Of a stretch of 64,000 bases of DNA, positions 9,398 through 19,351 are shown in pieces. The notes below the pieces were generated by a model. It searched no databases, was not told where the DNA came from, and saw only the letters and a list, made by a program, of their open reading frames with translations. The DNA lies in contig NZ_JAQUCA010000006.1 of the NCBI RefSeq assembly GCF_028686475.1, forward strand, positions 1-64,000. The letters run 5' to 3'. The translations under genes and the position numbers were made by a program. The stretch is from Giesbergeria sp. (GTDB taxonomy: Bacteria; Pseudomonadota; Gammaproteobacteria; Burkholderiales; Burkholderiaceae_C). How positions within the stretch are numbered: position 1 is the stretch's first letter; each line of letters opens with the position of its first letter.

Positions 9398-9416
9398 GTG
9401 GGTGCGGTGGTGCTGC

Positions 9417-9776
9417 TTATCCGCCAGCGCGCTTGACGCGGTGGCCTAGCTTTTGCAGGGCCTCCAGCACACGCTCGACGTGGTCGCCCTGCACTTCAAT
9501 CACGCCCTCTTTGACCGTGCCACCGCTGCCGCAAGCGGCCTTGAGCTGCTTGCCCAGTTGCGCCAGCGCGGGCGCATCCAACAAAACCCCTTTGACCAAG
9601 GTGACGGCTTTGCCGCCGCGCCCCTTGGTCTCGCGCGAGACACGCACAATGCCATCGCCTTGCGGCAACACGGCAAGCTTGCAGACGCACTGCGCCTGCG
9701 CTTGACGACAATCGGGGCACATGCGCCCATGCTCGGTTGAATAGACCAAGCCCCCTAAACTGGCCAGCCCCTTCAT
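9417..9776 (-). CDS. yciH: YciH/SUI1-family translation factor
   Basis: A 119-residue bacterial homologue of eukaryotic initiation factor eIF1 (SUI1 fold). The N-terminus holds a small Cys cluster (CPDCRQAQAQCVC, about residues 20-32) seen in proteobacterial YciH. The SUI1 core follows, including RVSRETKGRGGKAVTLVKG and KAACGSGGTVKEGVIEVQGD. The family can discriminate against aberrant initiation complexes; its normal role in bacteria is not settled. Its ATG overlaps the TGA of the upstream 58-codon gene, so the two are probably cotranscribed. Confidence 0.88.
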   Translation of the reverse strand: MKGLASLGGLVYSTEHGRMCPDCRQAQAQCVCKLAVLPQGDGIVRVSRETKGRGGKAVTLVKGVLLDAPALAQLGKQLKAACGSGGTVKEGVIEVQGDHVERVLEALQKLGHRVKRAGG

Positions 9777-9949
9777 TTGCGGTTACGTCCATCGGGCGCA
9801 AAAAACAGCATGATGCCCACGACAATCAAAATCAAAGGCCACCAAACGCGAAACAACTGAAACAGGCTGATGTCAATCAGCTCTAGGTTGTTGAGCAGAA
9901 AAAAACTGCCCAACAACACCAATACGATGGCGGCAAAGTTGCCCTTCAT
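9773..9949 (-). CDS. 58-residue two-helix membrane protein (LiaI/LiaF-like TM region)
   Basis: A short gene reading MKGNFAAIVLVLLGSFFLLN, then an acidic turn (NLELIDIS), a second hydrophobic stretch (WWPLILIVVGIMLFF) and a basic tail ending GRNRK. Two membrane helices joined by a short loop, with the WWPLILI..G pattern, match the small LiaI/LiaF-type transmembrane module (DUF5668-like). Its TGA overlaps the yciH ATG (ATGA), which supports it being real. Its function is unknown. Confidence 0.65.
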   Translation of the reverse strand: MKGNFAAIVLVLLGSFFLLNNLELIDISLFQLFRVWWPLILIVVGIMLFFAPDGRNRK

Positions 9950-10001
9950 AGAAAACTTTCAGTGTAGTAAGGTGGGTGGATGATGCGCCATCGTAAGCGC
10001 T

Positions 10002-10463
10002 TTAACGCGGGCCAGCGTGCCCCAGCATATGAAAATTAAGCAGCCGGGTGGCCATCACGGTTTCGACAAAAAATAACACCAGCGCCAGCAGAAATGACAC
10101 CACGCCGGTTAAAAAACTGCCCAGCGCCCAACTGTGGCCGCGCAGGTTGGTGGTCTCGCCCAAAAATAACAATACGATGGTCAGGCCAATCAAAAAACCG
10201 CACAAGGTCAGCAGACCAATGCAGCCGTTGGCCATGCGGCCCCGGGTGCGTAAATAACCCAGCTCCAACAAAGCGCGTTGCAAAAACTCGGGGTCGGTGC
10301 TTTGGCGGGCGCGCTCTTCGACCACTCTGGCACGGTCAATGATGCGCGCCAAGCGTCCGGCCACGGCACCAATCATGCCAGCGACCGCCGTAAGCAAAAA
10401 CACCGGCGCGACCGAGAGCTGAATGCTGTGGGTGATGGTGGAAGAATCAACAGACAAGGGCAT
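10002..10463 (-). CDS. DUF2721 family membrane protein
   Basis: From the ATG at 10463 (MPLSVDSSTITHSIQLSVAP) the protein has 153 residues. An upstream ATG at 10484 would add seven residues. It has an N-terminal membrane segment (VAPVFLLTAVAGMIGAVAG), a charged cytoplasmic helix (RLARIIDRARVVEER), and two further hydrophobic segments. This layout is characteristic of the DUF2721 family, proteobacterial inner-membrane proteins of unknown function. It stands alone on the minus strand just downstream of nagZ. Confidence 0.8.
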   Translation of the reverse strand: MPLSVDSSTITHSIQLSVAPVFLLTAVAGMIGAVAGRLARIIDRARVVEERARQSTDPEFLQRALLELGYLRTRGRMANGCIGLLTLCGFLIGLTIVLLFLGETTNLRGHSWALGSFLTGVVSFLLALVLFFVETVMATRLLNFHMLGHAGPR

Positions 10464-10496
10464 GGCGCACTCTCTCACGGGCAAAGTGAAGGGTTT

Positions 10497-11648
10497 TCAG
10501 GGCAGCAGTTCAAGCGCTTGCTGGTAGGCCGGTTGGAACATCAGTTCGTCCCACGGCAGCGGCGGGGTCAGGGGCAACAGGGCCATGCGGCGCGCTTCGC
10601 TGTCGGGGTTGGGTTGCCACTGGCCCAAAGTATGGGCGCGGGCCAAGCCGTCGAGCAGTTCATCAATGGCCGCACCATCGCCCACGCTTTGGTTGCACAG
10701 CAATACCAAGTCACAACCAGCTTGCAAGGCGGCCACGGCGGCATCGGTGTAGCTGACGGTTTGTCCATCTAAACGGCGTGCGCCTTCCATGCTCAAATCG
10801 TCACTGAAGATGGCTCCGTCAAAGCCCATTTGCTGGCGCAAAATGTCTTGCAACCAGCGGCTAGAAAAACCCGCAGGGCGCTTGTCCACCTTGGGGTAAA
10901 TCACATGCGCGGGCATCAAGCTGCTCAGGCTGCTACGCAACCACGGATAAGGCGCGGCATCGTCGGCCAAAATTTTCTTCAGGCTACGTTTATCTACCGG
11001 CACTTCAGTGTGCGAGTCGGCTTTGACATAGCCATGCCCCGGAAAATGCTTGCCACAGTTGGCCATGCCGCCTTGCAGCAGGCCGTGCATCAGGCTTTTG
11101 GCCAGCAGGGTGACGATGCGCGGGTCACGGTCAAAGGCGCGGTCGCCAATCACGCCGCTGCTGCCCCAGTCCAAATCCAGCACCGGGGTAAAGCTGAAAT
11201 CGACACCGCAGGCACGCAGTTCGCTCGCCAGCACATAGCCTGTGGCGGTGGCGGCATTGCTGGCTTGCAAAGCGCTGCCGGTTAAAAAGCTGCTGCGTTT
11301 TTGGCTTTTTTTGCTGGCTTTGTCGCCTTTTTTCTTTTTGCCTTTACTTTTTTTCGTGCTATCGCGTTGCCATAACTTGCCCAGTGCTTGCATGGGCGGC
11401 AGATGGGTAAAGCCATCACTGCGAAAGCGTTGCACGCGGCCCCCTTCGTGGTCCACGCAAATCAGCAAATCACCGCGCACTGCTTTGATGGAGGCGGTCA
11501 GTTCTACCAGTTGTTGGCGGTTTTGCCAGTTGCGGGCAAACAAAATCACACCGCCGGTCAGGGGGTGGGCCAGACGGCGGCGGTCGGTGTCGGTCAGTGT
11601 GGTACCTGCCACGTCCAGAATCAGGGGGGAATGGGTGTTGTCGCTCAT
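10497..11648 (-). CDS. nagZ: NagZ, beta-N-acetylhexosaminidase (GH3)
   Basis: Cytoplasmic peptidoglycan-recycling enzyme that removes N-acetylglucosamine from anhydro-muropeptides. The GH3 core is intact: [13 protein letters not shown], the loop [16 protein letters not shown] with catalytic His213, and the nucleophile Asp in [10 protein letters not shown] (about 283-284). At 383 residues it is longer than the usual 340 or so because of a lysine/serine-rich insertion at about residues 96-128 ([18 protein letters not shown] and following). It overlaps acpS by 4 nt and closes the long minus-strand supercluster. Confidence 0.93.
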   Translation of the reverse strand: MSDNTHSPLILDVAGTTLTDTDRRRLAHPLTGGVILFARNWQNRQQLVELTASIKAVRGDLLICVDHEGGRVQRFRSDGFTHLPPMQALGKLWQRDSTKKSKGKKKKGDKASKKSQKRSSFLTGSALQASNAATATGYVLASELRACGVDFSFTPVLDLDWGSSGVIGDRAFDRDPRIVTLLAKSLMHGLLQGGMANCGKHFPGHGYVKADSHTEVPVDKRSLKKILADDAAPYPWLRSSLSSLMPAHVIYPKVDKRPAGFSSRWLQDILRQQMGFDGAIFSDDLSMEGARRLDGQTVSYTDAAVAALQAGCDLVLLCNQSVGDGAAIDELLDGLARAHTLGQWQPNPDSEARRMALLPLTPPLPWDELMFQPAYQQALELLP

Positions 11649-12070
11649 GAAAAAAATGGGGCTTCAGAAGGAGGGGGGATAATTTTTTCTACCACGCAAA
11701 AGCCGACGGCATAGTCTTGCTCGTCGCTGATGCTCAGGTGGATACTAAGCTGGCGTTGTTGCAGCCAAGTGTGTAAAGCGCCGTGGGCCAAAATGGCCGG
11801 TTGACCACCCTCTAGCGTGCTGATTTCGCAGGCTTGCCAAGACATGGGCAGCACCATCCCGAGACCAATCGCTTTGCTGAAGGCCTCTTTGGCACAGAAA
11901 CGGGTAGCAACAAAGCGTACCGCGCGTTCAGGGCAGCGGTGGTGGCGCTCTTGCCATGTTGCCAGTTCAGTCGGGGTCAAAATTTTGGCGGCAAAGCGCG
12001 CGCCATGCTGCGCCAAACTGGCCTGAATGCGCCGAATGTCGCAAATATCGGTGCCGATACCGTAAATCAT
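11645..12070 (-). CDS. acpS: AcpS, holo-acyl-carrier-protein synthase
   Basis: Phosphopantetheinyl transferase that activates AcpP (24118-24357) with the 4'-phosphopantetheine arm from CoA. The 141-residue product starts [15 protein letters not shown], carrying the Mg-binding Asp, and has the second signature [13 protein letters not shown]. An upstream ATG at 12130 adds unrelated residues and is rejected. acpS overlaps nagZ by 4 nt. In relatives it follows pdxJ directly; here a reverse-strand gene separates them, so acpS needs its own promoter in 12071-12149 or read-through. Confidence 0.94.
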   Translation of the reverse strand: MIYGIGTDICDIRRIQASLAQHGARFAAKILTPTELATWQERHHRCPERAVRFVATRFCAKEAFSKAIGLGMVLPMSWQACEISTLEGGQPAILAHGALHTWLQQRQLSIHLSISDEQDYAVGFCVVEKIIPPPSEAPFFS

Positions 12071-12149
12071 TTTTTGAAAAGCACCACGACAGATAGACGA
12101 CCATAATTTAGCATGTGAATTTCCATTCATTTTTTACATGGAGCGCATC

Positions 12150-12734
12150 ATGCCCTTGCCTGTTCGTACCTTTTTCGCGCTTACTGCTTCGTTTCTTCCT
12201 TTGCTGGCGGCAGCCCAAGTGGCCGAAATGCCCGCGCCAGAAGCTTTCAAACCCGGTGACCAATGGGTTTGGCGACAAATTGACAACCGAACCAAGCTGG
12301 AAGAGGGCAAGCCCACCCGTACCGTGGTGCTGAATGATGGCATCTTGAATTTTTCGTATGGCAATTCGCAGACAAAAATTTTAGATGGCTTGATAGGTCG
12401 TCCCGCCACACAGCAATGGCGACAATGGCCGCTGGAAGTGGGCAAAAAATGGACGCACAACGAAGACTGGCGGCGGGCTGATGGGGTGACGGGCAATACA
12501 CAAGCACAAGTAGAAGTCACGGCTTACGAGGAGGTAGATGTTCCAGCAGGTAAATTCATGGCCTTCAAAATTGAGCACAAAGGCTTTTTTAACAACTCAC
12601 GCGGCAATCGTGGCCAGCAGATAGATACCTTTTGGTACGCACCAGAAGCCTTGGCAGATGTGAAGCTGATTCGCAACGATGGCTACAACATGTACACCCG
12701 AGAGCTGATGTCGTACAAGCGCGGCACGCCCTAA
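12150..12734 (+). CDS. secreted protein of unknown function inserted between pdxJ and acpS
   Basis: The ATG at 12150 is preceded by GGAG at a 6 nt spacing, so it is preferred over the ATG at 12138. The product is about 194 residues, with a signal peptide (MPLPVRTFFALTASFLPLLA, cleavage after AAAQ). The mature part has FKPGDQWVWRQIDN, EVTAYEEVDVPAGKFMAFKIEHKG and FWYAPEALADVKLI. This pattern is typical of a beta-rich lipocalin-like or DUF3108/TapB-like extracytoplasmic fold. It is the only plus-strand gene inside the supercluster, and its stop overlaps the pdxJ stop by 4 nt. No specific function can be given. Confidence 0.7.
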   Translation: MPLPVRTFFALTASFLPLLAAAQVAEMPAPEAFKPGDQWVWRQIDNRTKLEEGKPTRTVVLNDGILNFSYGNSQTKILDGLIGRPATQQWRQWPLEVGKKWTHNEDWRRADGVTGNTQAQVEVTAYEEVDVPAGKFMAFKIEHKGFFNNSRGNRGQQIDTFWYAPEALADVKLIRNDGYNMYTRELMSYKRGTP

Positions 12735-13498
12735 TCTGCGGCTTGCTGGATGCAGTCCAGATAAGCGCGCACGGTGGCGGCATAGCCTAGCTCCAAGGCA
12801 TCCGCAATCAGCGCGTGGCCAATGGAGACTTCCTGTAAGCCGGGCACGGTTTGGACAAAGGCGGCCAAGTTGTCGCGGTTCAGGTCGTGGCCGGCATTGA
12901 CACCCAAACCCACCTCTAAGGCCGCTTGGGCGGTGGCACGGTAGCGCTCTAGCTGTTGCGCTTGTTCTGCTGTGCCCCAAGCGGCGGCATAGGGTTCGGT
13001 ATAGAGTTCTACCCGGTCGGCACCTAGGGCTTTGGCGGCGGCCATTTGCTCAGGGATGGCATCCATAAACAGGCTCACGCGCACGCCCAAGGCGCGGCAT
13101 TCGGCTATCAGGGGGCGCAGGCGCTGGGCCTCTTGCGCTAGGTTCCAGCCGTGGTCGCTGGTGAATTGGCCTTCGCCGTCGGGCACAAAAGTGGCTTGGT
13201 GCGGGCGCACGCTGCGGATAAAGTCCATCAGGTTGTGGAACGGGTTGCCCTCGATGTTGTATTCGCGCTCGGGCCATTGTTTTAACAGGGCGGCCAGTTC
13301 CGTCACGTCTTGGGCGCGGATATGGCGCTCGTCGGGGCGTGGATGCACGGTAATCCCTTGCGCCCCAGCTTGCAGGCACAGCAACGCCGCGCGCGTCACG
13401 CTGGGGATGCCCAAATGGCGCGTATTACGCACCAAGGCGACTTTGTTCACGTTCACCGACAAGACGGTGTGCTGGGTAGAAGAAGCAAAAGCAGTCAT
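12731..13498 (-). CDS. pdxJ: PdxJ, pyridoxine 5'-phosphate synthase
   Basis: Condenses 1-deoxyxylulose 5-phosphate with 3-amino-2-oxopropyl phosphate to give pyridoxine phosphate. From the ATG at 13498 the product is 255 residues. [15 protein letters not shown] comes first, and [15 protein letters not shown] supplies active-site residues. [15 protein letters not shown] and GVNAGHDLN follow. An in-frame ATG 174 nt upstream lies inside recO and gives a non-family extension. The start overlaps the recO stop by 4 nt, confirming the recO-pdxJ coupling common in this order. Confidence 0.94.
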   Translation of the reverse strand: MTAFASSTQHTVLSVNVNKVALVRNTRHLGIPSVTRAALLCLQAGAQGITVHPRPDERHIRAQDVTELAALLKQWPEREYNIEGNPFHNLMDFIRSVRPHQATFVPDGEGQFTSDHGWNLAQEAQRLRPLIAECRALGVRVSLFMDAIPEQMAAAKALGADRVELYTEPYAAAWGTAEQAQQLERYRATAQAALEVGLGVNAGHDLNRDNLAAFVQTVPGLQEVSIGHALIADALELGYAATVRAYLDCIQQAAD

Positions 13499-14289
13499 AA
13501 CGTTTGAAGTTCCATCATCAGTTGGCGCGTGCGTAACATCGGCGGGCCACAGTGGTGTTGCAGCACCACGCGCAACTGGGGTTTGAGTGCTGCGGCTACT
13601 GGGGCGCAGGCTTGCAACAAGGCCGATAGGCGCATACCGCTGCCCTCTAGTGCCTGGTTGAGTTGCAACCATTGTGCGCCGCTAAGGCAGGCGCGTTCTG
13701 TGGCTGGGCTGGGGCACAGGCCACGGTCGGGCAGCAGGGCATAGCGCGCTTCTGGCTGCAAGCGGGCCAAGGTCAGGGTGTCGGTGTTGAGGGCCGGTAG
13801 CAAGCCCAGTTCGCGCAGTAGCAACAATTCAAAGGCACGTAACACGGGCTCTAAGGCATCGCCATGCTGGCTGGCCAGCACGCGCACCACGGCGGCATAG
13901 GCATCAAACAGGGCCGGGTGGGGGTCTTGGTGCGCCAACAGGCGCAGCAATAGCTCATTGAGGTAGGTGCCCGAGAGCAAGGCATCGCCCATCGGCATGG
14001 TGTGTCCGCCCACCCATTCCGCCCCTTTGAGCGGGTGGATGCCACTGCCATCGCTGGGGGAGTTGGCTGGACTGATTGGGCTGGCGCTTTCTGTCCAGTT
14101 CAGGCTTAAAGGCTGCAAGGGCAGCAGCACCGGGCGAAAATTGGAGCTGGGCTTTTTGGCCCCTCTGGCCACCAGCGCCACACGCCCGTGGTGGCGGCTA
14201 AATACTTCCAGAATCAGGCTGGACTCGCTCCAGTCGTAGCGGTGCAGCACAAAGGCTGGTTCGTGGCTAAAGCGGCGCGCAGTGGCCAC
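13495..14289 (-). CDS. recO: RecO, recombination mediator
   Basis: DNA repair protein that, with RecR, loads RecA on SSB-coated single-stranded DNA. The 264-residue product begins with an OB-fold domain ([35 protein letters not shown]). The middle carries a helical region ending with [16 protein letters not shown] proline/serine-rich loop at about residues 70-85 is probably a lineage-specific linker. It lies 8 nt after era and overlaps pdxJ by 4 nt. Confidence 0.92.
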   Translation of the reverse strand: MATARRFSHEPAFVLHRYDWSESSLILEVFSRHHGRVALVARGAKKPSSNFRPVLLPLQPLSLNWTESASPISPANSPSDGSGIHPLKGAEWVGGHTMPMGDALLSGTYLNELLLRLLAHQDPHPALFDAYAAVVRVLASQHGDALEPVLRAFELLLLRELGLLPALNTDTLTLARLQPEARYALLPDRGLCPSPATERACLSGAQWLQLNQALEGSGMRLSALLQACAPVAAALKPQLRVVLQHHCGPPMLRTRQLMMELQTL

Positions 14290-14297
14290 GGCAAGGC

Positions 14298-15296
14298 TTA
14301 TTCGTAGCCGAAGGAACGCACACGGGCTTCATCGTCGGCCCAACCGGAGCGCACCTTGACCCACAGCTCGACAAACACCTTGGCATCCATCAGTTTTTCT
14401 AGCTCTTGGCGCGTTTCGGTGCCAATGCGCTTGAGGCGCTCGCCCTTGTCACCAATCACCATCGCTTTGTGGCTGTCGCGCTCCACCACGATGGTGGCGG
14501 CAATGCGAATCATGCGCTTGTGGTTTTTGCTTTTTTCTTCCTCAAACTTGTCGATGACAACGGTGGAGGTGTAGGGCAGCTCGTCGCCGGTGAAGCGAAA
14601 CAATTTTTCGCGCACGGTTTCGGAGGCGAGGAATTTTTCACTGCGGTCGGTTAGCTCGTCGGCGGCGTACCACCACGGCGCTTCGGGCAGGTATTTTTCG
14701 CAGATGCCGTACAGGCGGCCAATGTCACCTTTGTTTTTGGCCGACATGGGCACAAACTCGGCAAACGGGTGGCGCTCTTGCATATCGCGCAGCCACGGGG
14801 CAATCTCGGCGCGGCGATGTACGTTGTCTAGTTTATTGGCAATCAGTAGCGTGGGGATGCCCGGTTTGAACAGGCTTAGCACCTTGGCATCGGCCAAAGT
14901 AAAGCTGCCGGCCTCTACGACAAACAAAATCAAGTCCACATCACCAATCGCGCCCATCACGGTTTTGTTGAGCGATTTATTCAGCGCGGTGGCGTGGCGC
15001 GTTTGAAAACCGGGGGTATCGACAAAAATAAACTGTGTCGCTCCTTGTGTGCGGATACCGGTGATGCGGTGGCGCGTGGTTTGCGCCTTGCGCGAGGTAA
15101 TGCTGATTTTTTGCCCCACCAGCGCATTGAGCAGGGTGGATTTACCCACGTTGGGCTTGCCCACGATGGCAATCACGCCGCAGCGTTGACCCTCTGGGGC
15201 CGGGGTAGCGCCCGGTGCTTGGGCGGCAGCCAGCATGGCCTCTAAATCGGGCTGTGCTGGGGCGGGGGCGGAATCGTTGGCAGAGTCTGGGTTCAT
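14298..15296 (-). CDS. era: Era, ribosome-assembly GTPase
   Basis: Essential GTPase that binds the 3' end of 16S rRNA during 30S maturation. After a low-complexity N-terminal extension of about 40 residues, the G1 motif GKPNVGKST is followed by VDTPGFQ (G3) and NKLD (G4). The C-terminal KH domain is intact ([13 protein letters not shown]). Length 332 is slightly above the usual 300 because of the N-terminal extension. It overlaps rnc by 4 nt, the classical rnc-era pair. Confidence 0.96.
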   Translation of the reverse strand: MNPDSANDSAPAPAQPDLEAMLAAAQAPGATPAPEGQRCGVIAIVGKPNVGKSTLLNALVGQKISITSRKAQTTRHRITGIRTQGATQFIFVDTPGFQTRHATALNKSLNKTVMGAIGDVDLILFVVEAGSFTLADAKVLSLFKPGIPTLLIANKLDNVHRRAEIAPWLRDMQERHPFAEFVPMSAKNKGDIGRLYGICEKYLPEAPWWYAADELTDRSEKFLASETVREKLFRFTGDELPYTSTVVIDKFEEEKSKNHKRMIRIAATIVVERDSHKAMVIGDKGERLKRIGTETRQELEKLMDAKVFVELWVKVRSGWADDEARVRSFGYE

Positions 15297-16000
15297 ATTC
15301 TTTTGGATTGGAGGAGGGTCTGCATGGCCGCAGCGGCGGCTTGTTCGGCCATGCGGCGCGTGGCACCGCTGCCGCGTGCAACCAGTTCAAGTTCGGTAAT
15401 TTGGCATTCCACTTCAAAGGTTTGCCGATGCGCGGCCCCTTCGGTGGCCACCACGGTGTATTGGGGTAGTTTCATTTTGCGCCCTTGCAGCCATTCTTGC
15501 AGCGCTGTTTTGGCATCTTTGGCGGCGGCCTGCATTTGTGGGTTGATTTCCACGGCGGCAAACAAGCGATGCACCAGTGCCTCGGCCACGCTATAACCCG
15601 CATCCAGATAGACTGCGCCAAGCAAGGCTTCTAGGGTATCGGCCAAGATGGAAGCCCGCTGCTGACCGCCCGAACGCGCTTCGCCCTCGCCCAAGCGCAA
15701 CACGCTGGGCAGTTGCAATTGCAGCGCCAGTTGGTGCAACGTGCCCTCTTTGACCAAATTGGCCCGAATGCGCGATAAATCGCCCTCAGGTTGGTGGCTC
15801 AGGCGCTGGTAGAGCAGACTAGAGACGGCCAAGTTCAGCACCGAATCACCCAAAAATTCTAGGCGCTCGTAGTGGTCGGCGCTAAAACTACGGTGCGTAA
15901 TGGCGCGTTGCAGCAACGCCGGGTTGGCAAACTGGTGTTGCAGCCGTGCTTGCAAGGCTTGCAACGGAGGCAGGGTTTTAGGGTTTACTTTGGAGGTCAA
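15293..16000 (-). CDS. rnc: Rnc, ribonuclease III
   Basis: Double-strand-specific endoribonuclease for rRNA and mRNA processing, 235 residues. The signature [16 protein letters not shown] carries the catalytic Glu and Asp. A second acidic cluster lies in [17 protein letters not shown]-terminal dsRNA-binding domain ends with the [16 protein letters not shown] helix. It overlaps the DUF4845 gene by 23 nt upstream and era by 4 nt downstream. Confidence 0.96.
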   Translation of the reverse strand: MTSKVNPKTLPPLQALQARLQHQFANPALLQRAITHRSFSADHYERLEFLGDSVLNLAVSSLLYQRLSHQPEGDLSRIRANLVKEGTLHQLALQLQLPSVLRLGEGEARSGGQQRASILADTLEALLGAVYLDAGYSVAEALVHRLFAAVEINPQMQAAAKDAKTALQEWLQGRKMKLPQYTVVATEGAAHRQTFEVECQITELELVARGSGATRRMAEQAAAAAMQTLLQSKRI

Positions 16001-16343
16001 ATCGGTACACCAGATAGGCTGGGCCAGCTAAAGCGATTTCACGGGCATATTTGGCCCGCACGACCACTTTGTCGCCATTTTTGGTCACGTCCAAGTCGGC
16101 ACCTTTGACGGAGCTGATGTCGTCAATCTGTGCGGCTTTGTCAAACAAACTGCGTACCTCGGGCACACTGGAGCCGGTTTTGGCTTTTTCCAAGGCTTTT
16201 TGGATGGATTGTGATTCCACAAAAATCGGAATCGACTGCCCACCAATGGCAAAAGCCGCCACGGCCAGCAAGCCAATGATAATCACACCGATAAAAGACA
16301 GGCCGCGCTGGCGTGAGCGGCGGCTACGATGAGGGAGGTGCAT
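15978..16343 (-). CDS. DUF4845 pilin-like membrane protein between lepB and rnc
   Basis: From the ATG at 16343 (MHLPHRSRRSRQRGLSFIGV) the product is 121 residues. A basic start with RQRGLSFIG and one long hydrophobic helix resembles a type IV pilin-like N-terminus. A small periplasmic domain follows (VESQSIQKALEKAK..., [18 protein letters not shown]). DUF4845 proteins occupy this lepB-rnc slot across betaproteobacteria; their function is unknown. An upstream in-frame ATG (16409) lies inside lepB and is rejected. Confidence 0.85.
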   Translation of the reverse strand: MHLPHRSRRSRQRGLSFIGVIIIGLLAVAAFAIGGQSIPIFVESQSIQKALEKAKTGSSVPEVRSLFDKAAQIDDISSVKGADLDVTKNGDKVVVRAKYAREIALAGPAYLVYRFDLQSKP

Positions 16344-16374
16344 AGCTCTACTTCCTTGTATGAAAACGCAGCCG

Positions 16375-17349
16375 TTAATGGAACGGCCCAATGCGCTTGA
16401 GGTCGCCAAAATTCATCCAAACAAAAAAGGCCCGGCCCACGATGTTGGCATCGGGCACAAAGCCCCAGTAACGCGAATCGAGCGAATTATCGCGGTTGTC
16501 GCCCATCATGAAATAGTGGCCCTCGGGCACTTTGCACACCACGCCCTCAATGCTGTAGCGACATTGGTCGCGGTAAGGAAAATCACTGGCCCCTTGGACA
16601 AAGGCGGGCGCTTCGGCGTTGTTGAGCAAGCGGTGCGGCTGCTCACCCAGTTTTTCTTCAAATTGCTTAAAGTAGCGCATAGCGCTGGCATCAAAAAAAT
16701 CAGGCACCGCTGTGGTGGGCACGGCTTGGCCGTTTACCGTCAGGCGCTTGTTCAGGTAGGCCACCTCGTCGCCGGGCAAACCCACCACGCGCTTGATGTA
16801 ATCCATATGGGGCTGGGGTGGGTAGCGAAACACCATCACATCGCCACGCTGGGGTTTATTGCCTTCGGTGATTTTTTTGTTAATGACGGGCAGGCGCACG
16901 CCATAGGTAAATTTGTTCACCAAAATCAAATCGCCCACCAGCAGCGTCGGAATCATGGAGCCGGAGGGAATTTTGAACGGCTCGAACAAAAACGAGCGCA
17001 ACAAAAACACCGCACAAATTACCGGAAACAGCCCGGCGGTCCAGTCTAGCCACCAAGGTTGGGCCAGTGCCTGCTGTTGGGCTTGGTTCACGTCCAAGTC
17101 CACCTTGGCAATGCCCATGCGGTCGAGTTCGGCGCGGCGCGCGCTGGCAGCATCGGCAATGGCCTGGGCGGCGCGTTGGCGTTGCGGCAAAAAGATAAAG
17201 CGTTCGGCCAGCCAGTAAGCACCCGTGACCACGGTAGCCAAAAACAGCAGCAGGGCGAAGTTACCTTCGATAAAACCGGTGTACCACGCGCCGATGTAGC
17301 CGACAAAGGCCGCCAGCAGCAGCGAGGTAAAAATTTGCACCATTTGCAT
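16375..17349 (-). CDS. lepB: LepB, signal peptidase I
   Basis: Inner-membrane serine protease that removes signal peptides from exported proteins. From the ATG at 17349 the product is 324 residues. Two N-terminal membrane segments flank a cytoplasmic loop. The catalytic Ser lies in IPSGSMIPTLLVGD and the Lys in YIKRVVGLPGDEV. The conserved MGDNRDNSLDSRYWG box follows. The start sits one base past the lepA stop codon, so coupling with lepA is likely. The usual longer ORF start (17409) overlaps lepA and is rejected. Confidence 0.95.
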   Translation of the reverse strand: MQMVQIFTSLLLAAFVGYIGAWYTGFIEGNFALLLFLATVVTGAYWLAERFIFLPQRQRAAQAIADAASARRAELDRMGIAKVDLDVNQAQQQALAQPWWLDWTAGLFPVICAVFLLRSFLFEPFKIPSGSMIPTLLVGDLILVNKFTYGVRLPVINKKITEGNKPQRGDVMVFRYPPQPHMDYIKRVVGLPGDEVAYLNKRLTVNGQAVPTTAVPDFFDASAMRYFKQFEEKLGEQPHRLLNNAEAPAFVQGASDFPYRDQCRYSIEGVVCKVPEGHYFMMGDNRDNSLDSRYWGFVPDANIVGRAFFVWMNFGDLKRIGPFH

Positions 17350-17350
17350 G

Positions 17351-19159
17351 TCAATCTTCCACTTGCAAAATGGCCAAGAAGGCTTCTTGTGGCACTTCGA
17401 CCGAGCCAATTTGCTTCATGCGCTTTTTACCGGCTTTTTGTTTTTCCAGCAGCTTGCGCTTGCGGCTGACATCGCCGCCGTAACATTTGGCCAACACGTT
17501 TTTACGCAGTGCCTTGATGCTTTCGCGCGCGATGATGTTGGCCCCAATCGCGGCTTGAATGGCCACATCGAACATCTGGCGGCTGATAATTTCGCGCATT
17601 TTGGCCACCACAGCGCGCCCCCGGTACTGCGACTGGCTACGGTGGACGATGATGGACAGCGCATCGACCTTCTCGCCATTGAGCAAAATATCCACCTTGA
17701 CCACATCCGAGGTGCGGTATTCTTTGAACTCGTAGTCCATCGAGGCATAACCGCGCGAAACCGATTTGAGCTTGTCAAAAAAGTCCAACACAATCTCGCC
17801 CAAGGGCATTTCGTAGGTCAGCATCACTTGGCGGCCGTGGTAAGCCATATTCATCTGCACGCCGCGTTTTTGGTTGGCCAGCGTCATCACCGGGCCGACG
17901 TAATCTTGCGGCATGTACAAATGCACGGTCACGATAGGCTCGCGGATTTCTTGCAGTTTGCCTTGGTCGGGCATTTTGGCCGGGTTTTCTACCATGATGA
18001 CCTCACCGCCGGGCTTGACCACTTGATAGACCACGCTGGGCGCGGTGGTGATAAGGTCTTGGTCAAACTCGCGTTCTAGGCGCTCTTGCACAATTTCCAT
18101 GTGCAGCAGGCCCAAAAAGCCGCAACGGAAGCCAAAACCCAGCGCTTGGCTCACTTCTGGCTCGTAGTGCAACGAGGCATCGTTGAGTTTGAGCTTTTCT
18201 AGCGCATCGCGCAGTTGGTCGTATTCGCTGGCCTCGGTCGGGTACAGACCCGCAAACACCTGGGGTTGAATTTCTTTGAAGCCGGGCAGGGCCTCGGCGG
18301 CGGGGCCAGCATTGTTGGGTAGCTTCTTTTCCAGCGTAATGGTGTCGCCCACCTTGGCCGCTTGCAGCTCTTTAATACCCGCGATGATGTAGCCCACCTC
18401 ACCGGCGCGCAGGGCATTGCGCGGCTCGTTGGCCGGGGTAAATACGCCCAAGTTATCGGCGTTATAAACGGCCTCTGAGGCCATCATTTTGATGCGTTCG
18501 CCCTTGAGCAAGCGGCCATCGACCACGCGCACCAGCATCACCACGCCCACATAGGGGTCAAACCAGCTGTCAATAATCATGGCGCGCAGCGGCGCGTCAG
18601 GCTTGCCCTTGGGCGCGGGCACCTTGGCGACGATGGCTTCTAAAATTTCGTCAATGCCCATGCCGGTTTTGGCCGAGCAGGGAATGGCATCGGTGGCATC
18701 AATGCCAATTACGTCTTCAATTTCGGCTTTGGCGTTATCGGGGTCGGACTGGGGCAAGTCCATTTTGTTGAGTACCGGCACCACTTCTACGCCCAAATCG
18801 AGCGCGGTGTAGCAGTTGGCCACGGTTTGCGCTTCTACGCCTTGGCTGGCATCGACCACCAACAGCGCCCCTTCGCAGGCCGAGAGTGAACGGCTGACTT
18901 CGTAAGAAAAGTCCACATGGCCGGGGGTGTCAATCAGGTTCAGGTTATAGACCTGACCATCTTTGGCCTTGTACTGCAAAGAAGCGGTTTGCGCCTTGAT
19001 GGTGATGCCGCGCTCTTTCTCGATGTCCATCGAGTCAAGCACTTGGGCCTCCATCTGCCGCTCCTCCAGCCCGCCGCAGCGCTGAATCAGCCGGTCTGCC
19101 AGCGTGGATTTGCCGTGGTCAATGTGGGCAATGATGGAAAAGTTTCGGATGTGGTTCAT
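17351..19159 (-). CDS. lepA: LepA (EF4), ribosome-associated GTPase
   Basis: Translational GTPase related to EF-G that acts on ribosomes under ionic or other stress. The 602-residue product starts [19 protein letters not shown], with the P-loop at once. It carries [22 protein letters not shown] and the LepA-specific C-terminal domain ending in [16 protein letters not shown]. The upstream ATG at 19228 lies in the terminator region and is rejected. It is separated from mucD by about 190 nt that contain an intrinsic terminator. Confidence 0.96.
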   Translation of the reverse strand: MNHIRNFSIIAHIDHGKSTLADRLIQRCGGLEERQMEAQVLDSMDIEKERGITIKAQTASLQYKAKDGQVYNLNLIDTPGHVDFSYEVSRSLSACEGALLVVDASQGVEAQTVANCYTALDLGVEVVPVLNKMDLPQSDPDNAKAEIEDVIGIDATDAIPCSAKTGMGIDEILEAIVAKVPAPKGKPDAPLRAMIIDSWFDPYVGVVMLVRVVDGRLLKGERIKMMASEAVYNADNLGVFTPANEPRNALRAGEVGYIIAGIKELQAAKVGDTITLEKKLPNNAGPAAEALPGFKEIQPQVFAGLYPTEASEYDQLRDALEKLKLNDASLHYEPEVSQALGFGFRCGFLGLLHMEIVQERLEREFDQDLITTAPSVVYQVVKPGGEVIMVENPAKMPDQGKLQEIREPIVTVHLYMPQDYVGPVMTLANQKRGVQMNMAYHGRQVMLTYEMPLGEIVLDFFDKLKSVSRGYASMDYEFKEYRTSDVVKVDILLNGEKVDALSIIVHRSQSQYRGRAVVAKMREIISRQMFDVAIQAAIGANIIARESIKALRKNVLAKCYGGDVSRKRKLLEKQKAGKKRMKQIGSVEVPQEAFLAILQVED

Positions 19160-19190
19160 GTGTCGGTTACAGAAAAAGGCGCGCGCAAGA

Positions 19191-19221
19191 AAAAAGGACG
19201 CATCCGCTGATGATGCGCCCT
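19191..19221 (-). terminator. intrinsic terminator between mucD and lepA
   Basis: On the minus strand GGGCGCATC, a 7 nt loop and GATGCGTCC form a 9 bp stem (one G-U pair), followed directly by TTTTTT. It sits about 30 nt before the lepA start, so it would end the rpoE-rseA-mucD transcript or act as an attenuator for lepA-lepB. lepA would then need a promoter between 19222 and 19351 or partial read-through. Confidence 0.75.
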
Positions 19222-19351
19222 GAACCAACGCTCCCCGGCCACTGCGGTGGTTGGTGTGGTGTGGTGGAAGGCAGTACAGCGCAAGTCCCGGCGGCAGGGC
19301 CAGCGTCTGGGACAGGCGGCTATTCTACCCAACGAGGCCCCAGCGCCCGCT

